Below, one piece after another: positions 42,795 through 52,990 of a DNA stretch of 64,000 nt. Origin of the DNA: Paratinospora sagittata. Its lineage: Eukaryota; Streptophyta; Magnoliopsida; Ranunculales; Menispermaceae. The notes below the pieces were generated by a model, which had not been told where the DNA came from, ran no database searches, and saw only the letters and a list, made by a program, of their open reading frames with translations. Numbering within the stretch: the stretch's first letter is position 1; the number at the start of each line of letters is the position of its first letter. The stretch spans positions 32,861,316-32,925,315 of the forward strand of contig CM069606.1 in NCBI GenBank assembly GCA_035771175.1, written 5' to 3'. The translations under genes were made by a program, and so were the position numbers.

Positions 42795-45700
42795 TGTAAT
42801 GCCCTGTACCACAGGCTGACATCATCTTGATGCGTAGAATACTGAAATATATGTATTTATACGTGTATGACTCATAGAAACCCTACATATTTTGTTGGTT
42901 CGAAATTCCCTAGGCTTAGAAGCCAAGTGAACCAAATTCGATAACGTTCCAGTTCCTTGTACATTAGGAATTAAAAAAGGTAAATGGACTATGACCTTGA
43001 GATGCGTGCCCCAGATAGCGACGTGGACCTCACGGTTGCTTTCGAAACATGTTTTACAAAGAAATTCATATAAGGTAGGTCTTGCTTTGATTTCGGAATG
43101 GTCAAGAGCGGAACATCGAAAAATTTTAAATATATATATATATGGAGAGGAAGAAATTTCTGTCACCGATTTCATCAATGACATGATCTCCTACATCCGT
43201 GGTCCGATTGAGCTGAAATTTTATAATATTATTCTTCGTTGATAGATCTTCATTGGGGACGGTGAAGATCTTGATTGGAGTTGTCTACTGTGAGGTATAA
43301 CATTCCAAACACTGCCGCTTAGATTTGCAGATTTTCTTACGCAGCTTTGATCAAACAGTTGGATCTCGCATTTTCACCGTTGGATTGAGTTGAAATTTTA
43401 TCAAAAGGTTTTTCACGGAATCATAAAACGTTTGAACGGTTAAGATGTTAAATTGGTGAGTTATTTGCAAGAAATATATTATCTAAGTGTAAGTAATTGC
43501 AACATGGAAACTGATTTTTTATTTAAGTGTGTTTTTTTTAGTGTGGGCCCAAATTGTTACTTGGCTTCTATAAAACCATTTGGAAGACTTTTTGCTCATT
43601 TTTACATTTTGAAAAGGGGCAAAAGAGTTGAAGAAGAGGAAATGAAGGAAAACCTAGGGCTTGGAGTGTTCTTGCTTAAGAGTCTCCTAAGGTATGCATG
43701 TTTTGCCATTTTTTTTTTCCTTAAATCTCTTTGGCTTATGCATTCAAGCTTTCTTTTGATGCATGTAATGGTATGAACCATGGATTTGAAGGGTTCTAGA
43801 CCTAGGGTTTGCTTGTTTGTGTTCCTTTAAGCTTGTAAATGGTGGAAATGACCTTCCTTGACCTAAAACAACATCCAAGGAGTGTTTTCCACACTCAAAT
43901 CCCAGATTTGAAGGGGATGGTGGAAGAACACATGTTGGAGTTTGACCTTGAATGTTAGATATGTGAATCTAGGTGGTGTTGGAAACCCATAAATGGTGAA
44001 ACCCCCAATTTCTAGCAAGAAATTGGTGGAGTTCCTTGTGTTTGACCTAAACTTAGTTTATGAACTTAGGGTTTTCCATTTGAATTGCATGTCATCTATG
44101 TTGATTAAATGGGTCAATGTGGATGAATGATGGTTTAAAATATTGATTTTGAATGTTGAAAAACCTAGTTGTAGTGCATAATTGGCTTAGGCCATGAATT
44201 TAGAATTTGCCCAAATTTGGGGCTTTTGGCCTAGACTAAGTCAATTGATTAAACTGACATGGAGATTAGTCTAATTGATTCAAATTATGATTGAATGCAT
44301 TGTATTATGATGGTTGAATCATGTGAATCAACCTTATGCATTATTTTGGGTTAAATGAGTTTACTTATATGTAAAATGGTTTAATTAAGTTATATGGGTT
44401 AGCTCATAGGTGCAACCATTTTAAAATCTAAATTTGGCTATTGAATTGGGGTTTAATCATGGTTAATAGGCATGTAATTGGACTGATTTTAATGATGAAT
44501 GAACCAATGTATATGCAGGGTTTGTGATTGATCCAATTATCCCCAATTGTGCCAATTGAGAAATCAAACCTTAAGAGGTTGTGAGTTCGAATCTGGGGGA
44601 GACCCTGTACTATTCATGAGTGAATAGTGTGGACAAATGATCCCGGGGGTACTAGACGCTGCGGTGTGCTGTGTACTGGGATGTGACAATATTATGTGGT
44701 ATATAACGACTGGGGTACGTTCGGTTTGAGGTACCCATCACATCCCGGGGGTACTAAACTATCACACCCCAATACACAGCACACCGCAGTGTCTAGTACC
44801 ACGGGATGTGATGGGTACCTCATATCGAGCGTACCCCAACCGTTATATACCATATAATATTGTCACATTCCAGTACACAGCATTTGGCTCAGTGGTTACT
44901 CAGATTGCGAAATCAAACCTTATGAGGTTGTGAGTTCGAATCTGGGGGAGGCCCTATAGTATTCATGAGTGAATAGTATGGACAAATGATCTCGGGGGTA
45001 CTAGACACTGCGGTGGGCTGTGTACTGGGATGTGACAATATTATGTGGTATATAATGGCTGGAGTACGCCCTGTGGGGGTACTCATCACCCTGGGTAGGG
45101 GGCACTGTGTGCAACCCAGACGTGACATAGACACTGCGGTGTGTTGTGTACTGGGGTGTGACAATTCCATCGGGCTAGATGGTAATCCCTAATTGTGGAC
45201 CTGACAGAGGATTTTTATGGACTGTGTATGTTAGGATTCGCCTAGGCATGGTATTTGTCTTGGTGGACGGATCATATGGTTCATACAATCCCAAAAATCC
45301 TAATAGAATACGGGTAAGGAAGTTCAATCGGGCATTGGGTGTCGCGCTCAAGCTCTTGATTGCTTTTTACTCAGGAGGTGTCTAGGATTGCATATTACAT
45401 ATTTAGAAAATGAAATGTATTGTCTTGAATATTGACATGATGCATTATGTTTAGCATGTATATGATCTTGTATATCACCATGTTATTTAAATTGTTTTGA
45501 TGTGCTTTTACCATGTTTTATCTAAATGCATGTGTATTGCCACTTGTAGAAAATATTCATTGAGCTTGTTACACGCTCACACCTCATTCTTATCATTTCA
45601 GGTTCTGATAAGAAGGGGAAGGGAAAGGCTTAACTGCGTTGAGCTTCCCGACTTTTGGTGACGTAGGTGTGTAGTATATTTCTTTGTATTTTGTTAAATA

Positions 45701-45987
45701 TGTACTAAATAACACCTATTGTATATACTTAACACATAGATGTGATGTATTTATGGTTAGGTATGATTTGTATATTTTGGGTTTAAGAAATTTTATATTT
45801 GTCATTTTTGGATATGTAATTATATCATGTTGTTTTGATTATATTTTTGTTTGGATAATGTTGTGATGTGAGATTATGTGTTTATTAGGTTGTTTAAATT
45901 AGGCTGACGGGACACCGAGTGTATCGAGGGAGGATATACCCAGGGGTTCCATGTTGGTCATAACGTCACTGGTCGTGGGTCGTGACA
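42795..45987 (+). mobile_element. Gypsy-type solo LTR (3.2 kb) inside copia pol, TSD AAATA
   Basis: It starts TGTAATGCCCTGTACC and ends GGGTCGTGACA. AAATA flanks it at 42790-42794 and 45988-45992. Near its 3' end it has TTTCAGGTTCTGATAAGAAG followed by GGGAAGGGAAAGG, an arrangement typical of long chromovirus LTRs. The copia reading frame continues on both sides. SINE copies are inserted at about 44545-45169. No internal region was found, so it is a solo LTR. Confidence 0.9.
44545..45169 (+). mobile_element. Cluster of tRNA-derived SINEs, one inverted
   Basis: The best copy (about 44883-45169, plus strand) starts with a pol III A-box-like TGGCTCAGTGG and has a B-box-like GAGTTCGAATC. A TACTAGACACTGCGGTG / TGTACTGGGATGTGACAAT body follows. 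A copy at about 44548-44760 lacks the A box. Between them (about 44761-44880) is an inverted 3' half, making a palindrome of about 120 bp per arm. The same SINE in full is at 46350-46601 (minus strand), which defines the unit. Confidence 0.75.
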
Positions 45988-45992
45988 AAATA

Positions 45993-46338
45993 TGTTTTAA
46001 ATTACGACTGAAAGCTAACATGGCTGATTGTAAGTCATACTCCACACCTATGGCATCCGACAAAACTTTATCACTTTATGATGCCCAGCCTCTTGAAGAT
46101 ATTACCACTTATCGGTGTATTGTCGGTGCTCTTCAATATTCCACTCTCGCTTGCCCAGACATCTAATTTGCCATTAATAAGGTGCGTTAATTTATGCATG
46201 CTCCCACCTCCATACATTGGCAGGCTGTGAAGCGCATCTTGTGCTACCTTCAAGCTACTCTCCATTATGGGATTACTCTCCATGCTTCAGCTGATCTCTT
46301 TATCCTATGTTATTTCGATGCCAATTGGGCAAGTTGCC
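45993..46338 (+). pseudogene. Copia reverse transcriptase end / RNase H start (resumed after insertion)
   Basis: The frame interrupted at 42794 continues: LRLKANMADCKSYSTPMASD, TTYRCIVGALQYSTLACPDI, then a stop, HAPTSIHWQAVKRILCYLQ and LFILCYFDANWASCLN. These are the conserved blocks that link RT to RNase H in copia elements (CK-V-TPM, Y---VG-LQYL-LTRPDI, H---VKRILRYL). A second LTR insertion at 46344 interrupts it again and it resumes at 48648. Confidence 0.88.
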
Positions 46339-46343
46339 TGAAT

Positions 46344-48647
46344 TGTCACACCTCAGTACACAACACACCGCAGTGTTTAGTACCTTGGGATGTGATGGGT
46401 ACTTCATACCGAGCGTACCCCAGCCGTTATATACCACATAATATTGTCACATCCCAGTACACAGTCCACCGCAGTGTCTAGTACCCCCGATATCATTTGT
46501 CCACACTATTCACTCATGAATAGTGCAGGGCCTCCCCCAGACTCGAACTCACAACCTCATAAGGTTTGATTTCGCAATCTGAGTAACCACTGAGCCAAAT
46601 ATTGTCACGACGCCCCTGACGTAGGCTGACGTCATGACCGGCACAGTGTACTATACATTGTACATACTCATATACAATACACTGTCAGCCTCAACGAACA
46701 TTCACAATAATTCTCACAATTTTCAAAAAATTTGACTACACCTCCCCATAAAATGGACATTTCACTTTTGTTTTTCTTGATATATCACAAATCAAATCCA
46801 ATATAGATATCTATATATATGCCCACACATCCCATCTAGATGATACATATATCTATAATGTGTGATAATTATACATATCAAAATAACAAAAATATAATTT
46901 ATTTCCTCTAAGCATACATACACATACCAGACGAAGGCTCATGTGATTATCACTCACGAATTTTTCCTTTTCCCTTCGACTCAATACCTGAAATATTGGA
47001 GGAAATGGAGTGAGCAAACAATAGCTCAGTGAAAATAGTTCTTGACATGACAATCGCATACATTTTAGGAAACATGGCATATCAAATCGATTTAAAACAT
47101 TTCAAAAGCACATATGCACCATTCATCAAAATAATATACGTGCACACAATATTGCTCATTCATAAATATTGTACCATCTCCCTTTTTCAAGGCAAGAGAG
47201 CGGGTCTAACTCTTGTATGGCCGTACAAGATAGCTACAACCTCTCATTACCCAAGTCATAGTCATTTCAAGGATCGCAACCCTTGTTAGGACAGGCCTAC
47301 TGACAATGAGGACTTTCAAAACCTCATCCGGGTCTAATTCCTAACGAAATGACATCATTACAAACTTCAATTGCTAAAATCAATTTGCATGATCCTTAAA
47401 ACTAAATGCATTATATATAAATATAACATGCATACAATCAAACATTTTATATGTGTACAATGTCATACAAGAATCAAATCAAGAAAACTATACTCACAGT
47501 GGTTACACGGGGTTTCTAAGCCAATATATCCGAGCAACAATAAACGTCCATCATAATTGTTTCCTCAAGAGTATTTATCCATGCACTTGAGCTCTCAATT
47601 TAAATACTGAAATGAACCATAGATTATCATGAGAATCACCATTTCAACTCACCAAAACACTAGGACTACACTCAAATTTTCTAGCTGGTTCAGCAGCTAA
47701 GATGAGATTATTTCACCATGAAAATACATATGAAAACATATGTCATATCCACAAATCATGTTCTTAACATCGAAACGTTCGAAATTCAGTTCTCTACGAT
47801 TCTATGATCTCAAACCGGAGTTTCATTGGATTCTAATTTTATTTTATTTACTGGATATGATCATAGTACTATTCACATCACTGATCACGTCGTCACTATT
47901 TATTGGAAACATGTAAATTGTACTAAAATTGTCAAACGGTCTCCAAAAATCATGAACTTAGCATCGATGGGATCGCAACAGTCCATTCTACCATTCTATA
48001 GCCTTAAACTGGAGTTTCATTAGGAATGGTCTCCCATCTACACTCTAACTTCCAACAGCCATAAAAGTTCCAAATGAACAACTAAATTCAATCTAACCAC
48101 ATATTCGGGGTCCCGACGGTCCAGGGAGTGTTTTTCAACCTTCATAGCAGTTTTTCATTCACGTTGGGTCAAAACCCCAATTTTTGAAAACGCCGTAAAA
48201 CGGCTCCCACAACAAAAATTACTCTGCTAGAATCGTTACATCTAGCTTAAATATTAATTTCACGAAGAAATAAAGTGAAAATTACTTACCACGAGTCCCG
48301 ATTTCGTGCGAATCGCCCTTTCTCCCTTCTTTTTCTCTTCCTTTCTTCTCGGTTCTCTTTCTCTCTGCTTCTTTATTTCCTTTTCGTTCCAGTGACTTCT
48401 TTTCTTTTTATTTTAGTTAGTTTTTTTTTGTTTTCTTTCCATATGAGTATTGTTCACGGTACTGTTCGGTGAATAGTACCCGCAAATGAACAGTATTGTA
48501 TAGAAATCATTCCGAACTCACTTTTGACATTTTCAAGTTCATTTGACACATGTACACATGACTTTAAATGTACTTATACGTGTATTATACATCTCGATAT
48601 ACGCGTACTTCAACGTATATATTTAATTAAAATTACGGGGTGTTACA
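46344..48647 (-). mobile_element. Second gypsy-type LTR inside copia, TSD TGAAT
   Basis: On the minus strand it runs TGTAACACCCCGTAATTTTA at 48647 to the GTGACA end at 46344. TGAAT flanks it at 46339-46343 and 48648-48652. Across the junction the copia protein is restored in frame (WASCLN then DRHNTNGYC). It differs in sequence from the LTR at 42795, so it belongs to another family or subfamily. A SINE sits close to its 46344 end. Confidence 0.87.
46350..46601 (-). mobile_element. tRNA-derived SINE with 7-bp TSD TTGTCAC
   Basis: TTGTCAC lies at 46343-46349 and 46602-46608, so the SINE entered near the end of the LTR. Read on the minus strand it starts TATTTGGCTCAGTGGTTACT (A-box-like TGGCTCAGTGG), has GGTTGTGAGTTCGAGTCTGG (B-box-like), and ends in the TGTGTACTGAGG family tail. 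Length about 252 bp. The flanking LTR end TGTCACGACGCCCC is restored when it is removed. Confidence 0.8.
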
Positions 48648-49045
48648 TGAATGATCGCCACAACACTAATGGCTACTGCACTTTTCTCGGTCCAAACCTG
48701 TCATGGTCATGCACTAAACAGAGAGTTGTTTCCCACTCCAGCGCTGAATCCGAATATAAGGCCTCGCTAATGCTGTCGTTGAAGTTACATGGGTTGAGTC
48801 TTTACTTCGTGACTTACATGTTCCCTCTCTACAACCTCTCATGCTCCTCTGTGACAATACAAGTGCACAAGCTCTTGCTTCCAAACCTGTCATGCACACT
48901 ATAACGAAGCATGTTGAGATCGATTATTACCTCATTCGCGAGAAGGTTGAGCAATTCCCTTCTCATTCGGTATACTCTTTTTGAGTCACAACTTGCAGAC
49001 ATCTTTACCAAAGCTTTGTCTGTTCAACGGTTTCTTTCACTCTGA
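48648..49045 (+). pseudogene. Copia RNase H C-terminal part
   Basis: It reads DRHNTNGYCTFLGPNLSWSC, TKQRVVSHSSAESEYKA, then with a frame change LLCDNTSAQALASKPVMH and TKHVEIDYYLIREKVEQ, then a broken end. These are the diagnostic RNase H blocks of copia (SWSSKKQ--VSRSS-EAEY, CDN-SA--L--NPV-H-RTKHIEID-H--R). The polypurine tract and right LTR follow at once. Confidence 0.87.
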
Positions 49046-49089
49046 TGCAAGCTCATCGTCGTCCCCTCTCAGATGAGCTCGAGGGGAGA

Positions 49090-49370
49090 TACAAGACCAC
49101 AATACTCACGTGCTGTAACAAACGAGACTCTCGACATAACATAAGAAGCTTCCAAGACAGTTACAATTCTAGATTCTGATCCTCCAATTACAAGAGTCCA
49201 AGTGTCTAATTAGATCAGCCAATGTACAACTACCATGTGGATTATACCTTGCCATGTATACAAAATCATTGTAACAATGTAAAGTATCAAAGGGAAATGC
49301 AAAACATTTTTCTATTTACATATTATCTTCTCTGTTTTTTTGCAATTTCTCTGCTACTCTTTTCTTTACA
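49090..49370 (+). repeat. Copia 3' LTR
   Basis: The direct-repeat partner of the 5' LTR, preceded by the polypurine tract CGAGGGGAGA. It ends TTTCTTTACA, followed by target sequence ACTTG. Confidence 0.87.
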
Positions 49371-49375
49371 ACTTG

Positions 49376-50603
49376 GAATTGTTAACAACAATGAATGAAA
49401 GACAAAAAGAGACTCAAATTAGTGGGTGTAAAGCCACGTGCAAATCTTAATTATATTTAAATCTCATGATATTGATTATTTATGTTCAAATGCTTTATTT
49501 AATAAACGGGCATACTACTATGTCTTCTGTGGTAGTTAGCCACTTTTTGATTATTTTGGCATGTTTTCTCAATTAATTTTTCAAAGAATGTTAAATAAAC
49601 TTGACTTTTCCACTAAGTCGACAATAGATAAATGAATATAAAGCAAAATGAGTCCCAGCAGACTTCGTTGCGTTGATGTTAGCTCATCTTTAAATTGTTC
49701 TTCTGATTGTTGACGAGAAAGCTATTTAAGCTCTCTTTTGGATAGAAAAGAAGAGAATCAAAATGACGAATGAAGGCATCACGAGCAGAGGAGGAAATGA
49801 AGTTGGTCCGGTACGAATAGGATGCTCTTTTATGTTTTGTGGTTTTCTAGTTTTGTTTCTTACTTTGGAATAGTTCCTTTAATTTCATTCCATTTTTACC
49901 ATGTTATCTACTTTTTCTTTTTCTGTATGATGTGACAAATTAATATGAGTACAAAGAACACATTAATAGTTAAGAACTTCTTTCTTAAATTGTAATTCTG
50001 CATGTTGCCTATGTTTGAAGGTACTTTTCCATAATATCATCATTGCTAACCTCCCTGTTGATCTAACCCTGACTAAATCAATTTTATTGGATCTATTTCA
50101 AATACTCTTTTATATAATGATAATGAACGTCTGTTAGGATTTATAATACTTCAAGAGCTAATGAGACTATTTTAGTAAAATTCAACAATCTTGTATGTGA
50201 CATGAGACGAGGAGTTAATTTAGCTTTTATGAGTCTTGTTGCAGTTCTATTTGAATGTAGATTTGAGTATTGTTCTTCGTATTAATAGTTGAATCTACTC
50301 CTATATTGATGTAATCATCGTGAATGTTTTTCATATATGCAATTCAATATAATGTAATATAATTTGACAAAAAAAAACTATTTCAATTCTCGAGCAATTG
50401 CACTCATATGTGACATAGTATATATATATATATGTATTTTTCTTATCAAACTACAATAATCCTCTAAAGAGTACAACCAAAGGCCATCCTCGGGGATGAT
50501 AACTACTAACTTTGGACAACTGGGACTTAAAAGCCCACGACAACTATAACTTATTTTGGGTATAAGTATGGAGACTTGATAGCTTGACCCGTGTAAGGAG
50601 GGA
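49376..50603. other. Spacer left of the 12-kb MULE; one possible short exon
   Basis: AT-rich. At 49763 an ATG opens MTNEGITSRGGNEVGP, followed at once by a donor-like GTACGAATAG. A leader-like sequence precedes it (AAGAAGAGAATCAAA). This could be the first exon of a host gene whose remainder was displaced by the MULE, but there is no second exon to confirm it. A (TA)n lies at about 50419-50433. Confidence 0.25.
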
Positions 50604-50612
50604 GGGAGGAAG

Positions 50613-50757
50613 GGGGGTTTGACATGATTACCCTTAAAAAAAAAATAATGTCACAAATGTCATCCACACACAAATAATAACCCATTTGCCATACTTTACT
50701 GTTCATAGCACAGTCAGCGCGCCAAACAAGCGCCACGTCCGCGCCCAGGTGGCATTT
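50613..50757 (+). repeat. Left terminal inverted repeat of the 12-kb MULE
   Basis: Pairs with 62501-62647 read on the minus strand over about 145 bp. The match runs from GACATGATTACCC through ATGTCACAAATGTCATC to GCCACGTCCGCGCCC and GTGGCATTTGAGGAA. MULE transposases normally bind inside TIRs; the binding word cannot be told from sequence alone. Confidence 0.9.
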
Positions 50758-50946
50758 GAGGAAAGACGCTTTCCTTTCATAATTTTTTTTTTAACGTTAA
50801 GGGAATGCGTCTTTTCAAAAGACGTCTTCCCTTAATAATTTTTTTTTTAAGTGAAGGGAATGAGTCTTTTCAAAAGACGCCTTCCCTTCACAATTTTTTT
50901 TTTTAACGTTAAGGGAAGGCGTCTTTTCAAAAGACGCCTTCCCTTA
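50758..50946. repeat. Left palindrome array of the 12-kb MULE
   Basis: One partial and three full units (starting near 50799, 50852 and 50909). Arms are AAGGGAAGGCGTCTTTT or single-base variants, with T-rich AATTTTTTTTT spacers. The last unit is a perfect palindrome. Confidence 0.9.
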
Positions 50947-52990
50947 AACCCTACATATACCCCACTCGCGAGCACACACACTCCCACACTCGTCGCCCTA
51001 CTCCTCTCTCTGAAACTCTTCGGGCCGTCGCCGTCGTCTCGCTCCGTCTCCGTTGTGTGGCCGTCGCCGTAGTCGTGCCGTCGCCGTCGCCGTAGTCGTG
51101 CTTGTTGCCATTCTCGATCACTAAACAAAGGTGCAATTTTTTATTTTTATTTTTTCATTTTCTTCTTCTTGTTGCCATTCTCGATCTCGGTTTTTTTTTT
51201 GTGCAGCCAATGATTGAGTCGAACAATGTGGACGTTTTTTGTCTACCAAAGGGTGATTGGCATGATATTTTTGCTGTTTTTAGGGTTTTAGGGATGGAAT
51301 TTCAGTTTTTTTTACTTGTTTTTAGTTTATTCGGAGAAGGGAAATTTGCATATCTACGGGGAAACTAGCAAGAATGAACCCGAGGTTTTGATATATCGCT
51401 GAAAATGAACCTAGAACAAAGAAGGTAACTGAAAATGAAGTTGGCCAAGATTTAGGTGATTCGACCTTCAAAATTCTTTTACCATTTTATTTCAAAATGA
51501 AGTTGCTCTCTGTAGCTTCTCTTGGTGAATGCCATTTAAAATTGGGTTGTTTTGATAGCTTTGCATTGGGATATTAAGCTGATATGGGAACCTAAAGTTG
51601 TTGATTGCATGGAATTCCCCCTTCTGGATTAAGTTGGTTGTGGATGATTCCTATTTGCAGAACAAAGCCTGACTTTGGGGTTATTTTGTGTCATATGTTG
51701 GCATCCCATCCTAGCCTTTTGTTAGGAGCTATGCCGCTGTCTTCTCTCTCTACGTTGAAATGAAGTGTCTACTATTTGATCACTTGGATTCCCAAGTCAT
51801 CGTTAAGATAACTTCTAAGTCCCATAGATGTCAATGGTGTGTTCATCCAACAGTGACTACTATTTGGTCCCGCTTGAACTTGTTAGCAGCTGGTTCATTG
51901 ACCATCAATATCGTGAAGCTTATCAAGTTATTGATTGTTTAGTGAGTTCTTTGAACATCAGTTTCAATCTTTTCTCGTTATGAGATCCCTGAGGAGCTAA
52001 TGATTATTATTGTTGACGATGGCTGCAGTGAAAAATTTTATAGTGTGTAATCTTTTCCTTGTCCAGTTTGCTTAATAAAATCTTTCCTTTCTCATAAAAA
52101 TGGAAGTGTAAGTGAGATGAAAATTATGAGTATCCTATTGTAGCTCTTACACAAGTAGGAAGAGAGACAATGAGGATTGAAGTTGTTTTCAAATTCAACA
52201 AACCATATGCATTTTACATGTTTTTAGATTTTTTAGATGTAGAAAATTGTATCAAGTCATGAACTAAATAGAGCCTTAGCTACTTGTTCAATTGAGTGAG
52301 TTTTTTCAAAGGCTAATATACTTATAGGGAGCATCTTGTTGTAGTTCATTTTTATCTTGTTTTTTAGCATTGAATTAGAGTTGAACCGCTTAGCAAATTG
52401 AATTGAGATTCACTTCATTAAATCATATGATTAATATGAAGTGTGAATTGTGTGTTATGTGTGACGTGTCTAGATCCATGTGTCGTGGAATTTGACAGGT
52501 TTCAATTTTTTCAAGGTTGATCTCCTTCAAAAAATATGCCATTTTTTGTGAATTGAGATTCACTTCATTAAATCATTATGAAACTGTGATCCTAAATGAT
52601 TACTAGGTGGATGCTGAAAATGCACATCATGCGATTGTTCAATTCCAATTATTTCTTCTCAAAAATATGTAACACAGATACGGTGATACTTCCTAGTAAT
52701 AACTTTATGTGATTGACATGGTTATATAATGGCTATAAGTCATCTCTAGTGCGTGTTATCAGTAAAATAGAACATATGGAAGCATCAGATTTTAAGCTTC
52801 AAAAATTGTTGTCTGTATTGTTCTGGATTGTCTATGCTTGGACAAATGCTTTTCTGCTCATATTCACTCTATGTCCACCTCCACTGATGGCTTACATTTT
52901 CCTTTAAATTGTTACTTTGTTGAAGTCGTAGGCTTTAATTTCTTATTTTGTTTGAAAGAATGACGATTGTATTTTGCTTATTATGTCCAG
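50947..52990 (+). promoter_or_regulatory. MULE promoter/5'UTR-like block and upstream intron-like sequence
   Basis: 50947-51120 is GC- and CpG-rich (GTCGCCGTCGTCTCGCTCC, repeated CGTCGCCGTAGTCGTG), in sharp contrast to its AT-rich surroundings. The deletion derivative has a similar block at about 15940-16230. It starts just after the palindrome array and has a TATATA-like ACATATACC, so it is a likely promoter and leader. The following ~1.9 kb is AT-rich and ends in the acceptor TTATGTCCAG at 52990, consistent with an intron in the 5'UTR. No upstream coding exon was recognised. Confidence 0.5.

Larger units (their letters stand above)
39091..49370 (+). mobile_element. Ty1/copia retrotransposon, complete but inactivated, with two nested LTR insertions
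   Basis: Two ~290-bp LTRs (39091-39382 and about 49090-49370) share CAAGACCACAAT at the start, AGAAGCTTCCAAGACAGTTA, and TTTCTTTACA at the end. Flanks are ACTTT (39086-39090) and ACTTG (49371-49375), a TSD with one mismatch. A primer-binding site TCGTATCAGAGCC at 39383-39395 and a polypurine tract CGAGGGGAGA before the right LTR bound the interior. Domain order is gag, protease, integrase, reverse transcriptase, RNase H, which is the copia order. Removing the insertions at 42795-45987 and 46344-48647 leaves about 4.8 kb, normal for copia. Confidence 0.92.

Noticed and set aside
43453..43776. 107-residue frame inside the solo LTR at 42795
   Set aside because: LTR sequence without similarity to any domain; chance frame.
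44885..44945. tRNA gene on the plus strand
   Set aside because: Same reasoning: box-like words, but no cloverleaf 3' half, and at least two further copies of the same sequence lie nearby.
50758..50946. CRISPR-like array of regularly spaced repeats
   Set aside because: Plant nuclear context, spacers are A/T runs and not unique sequence, and the units are palindromes at transposon ends.
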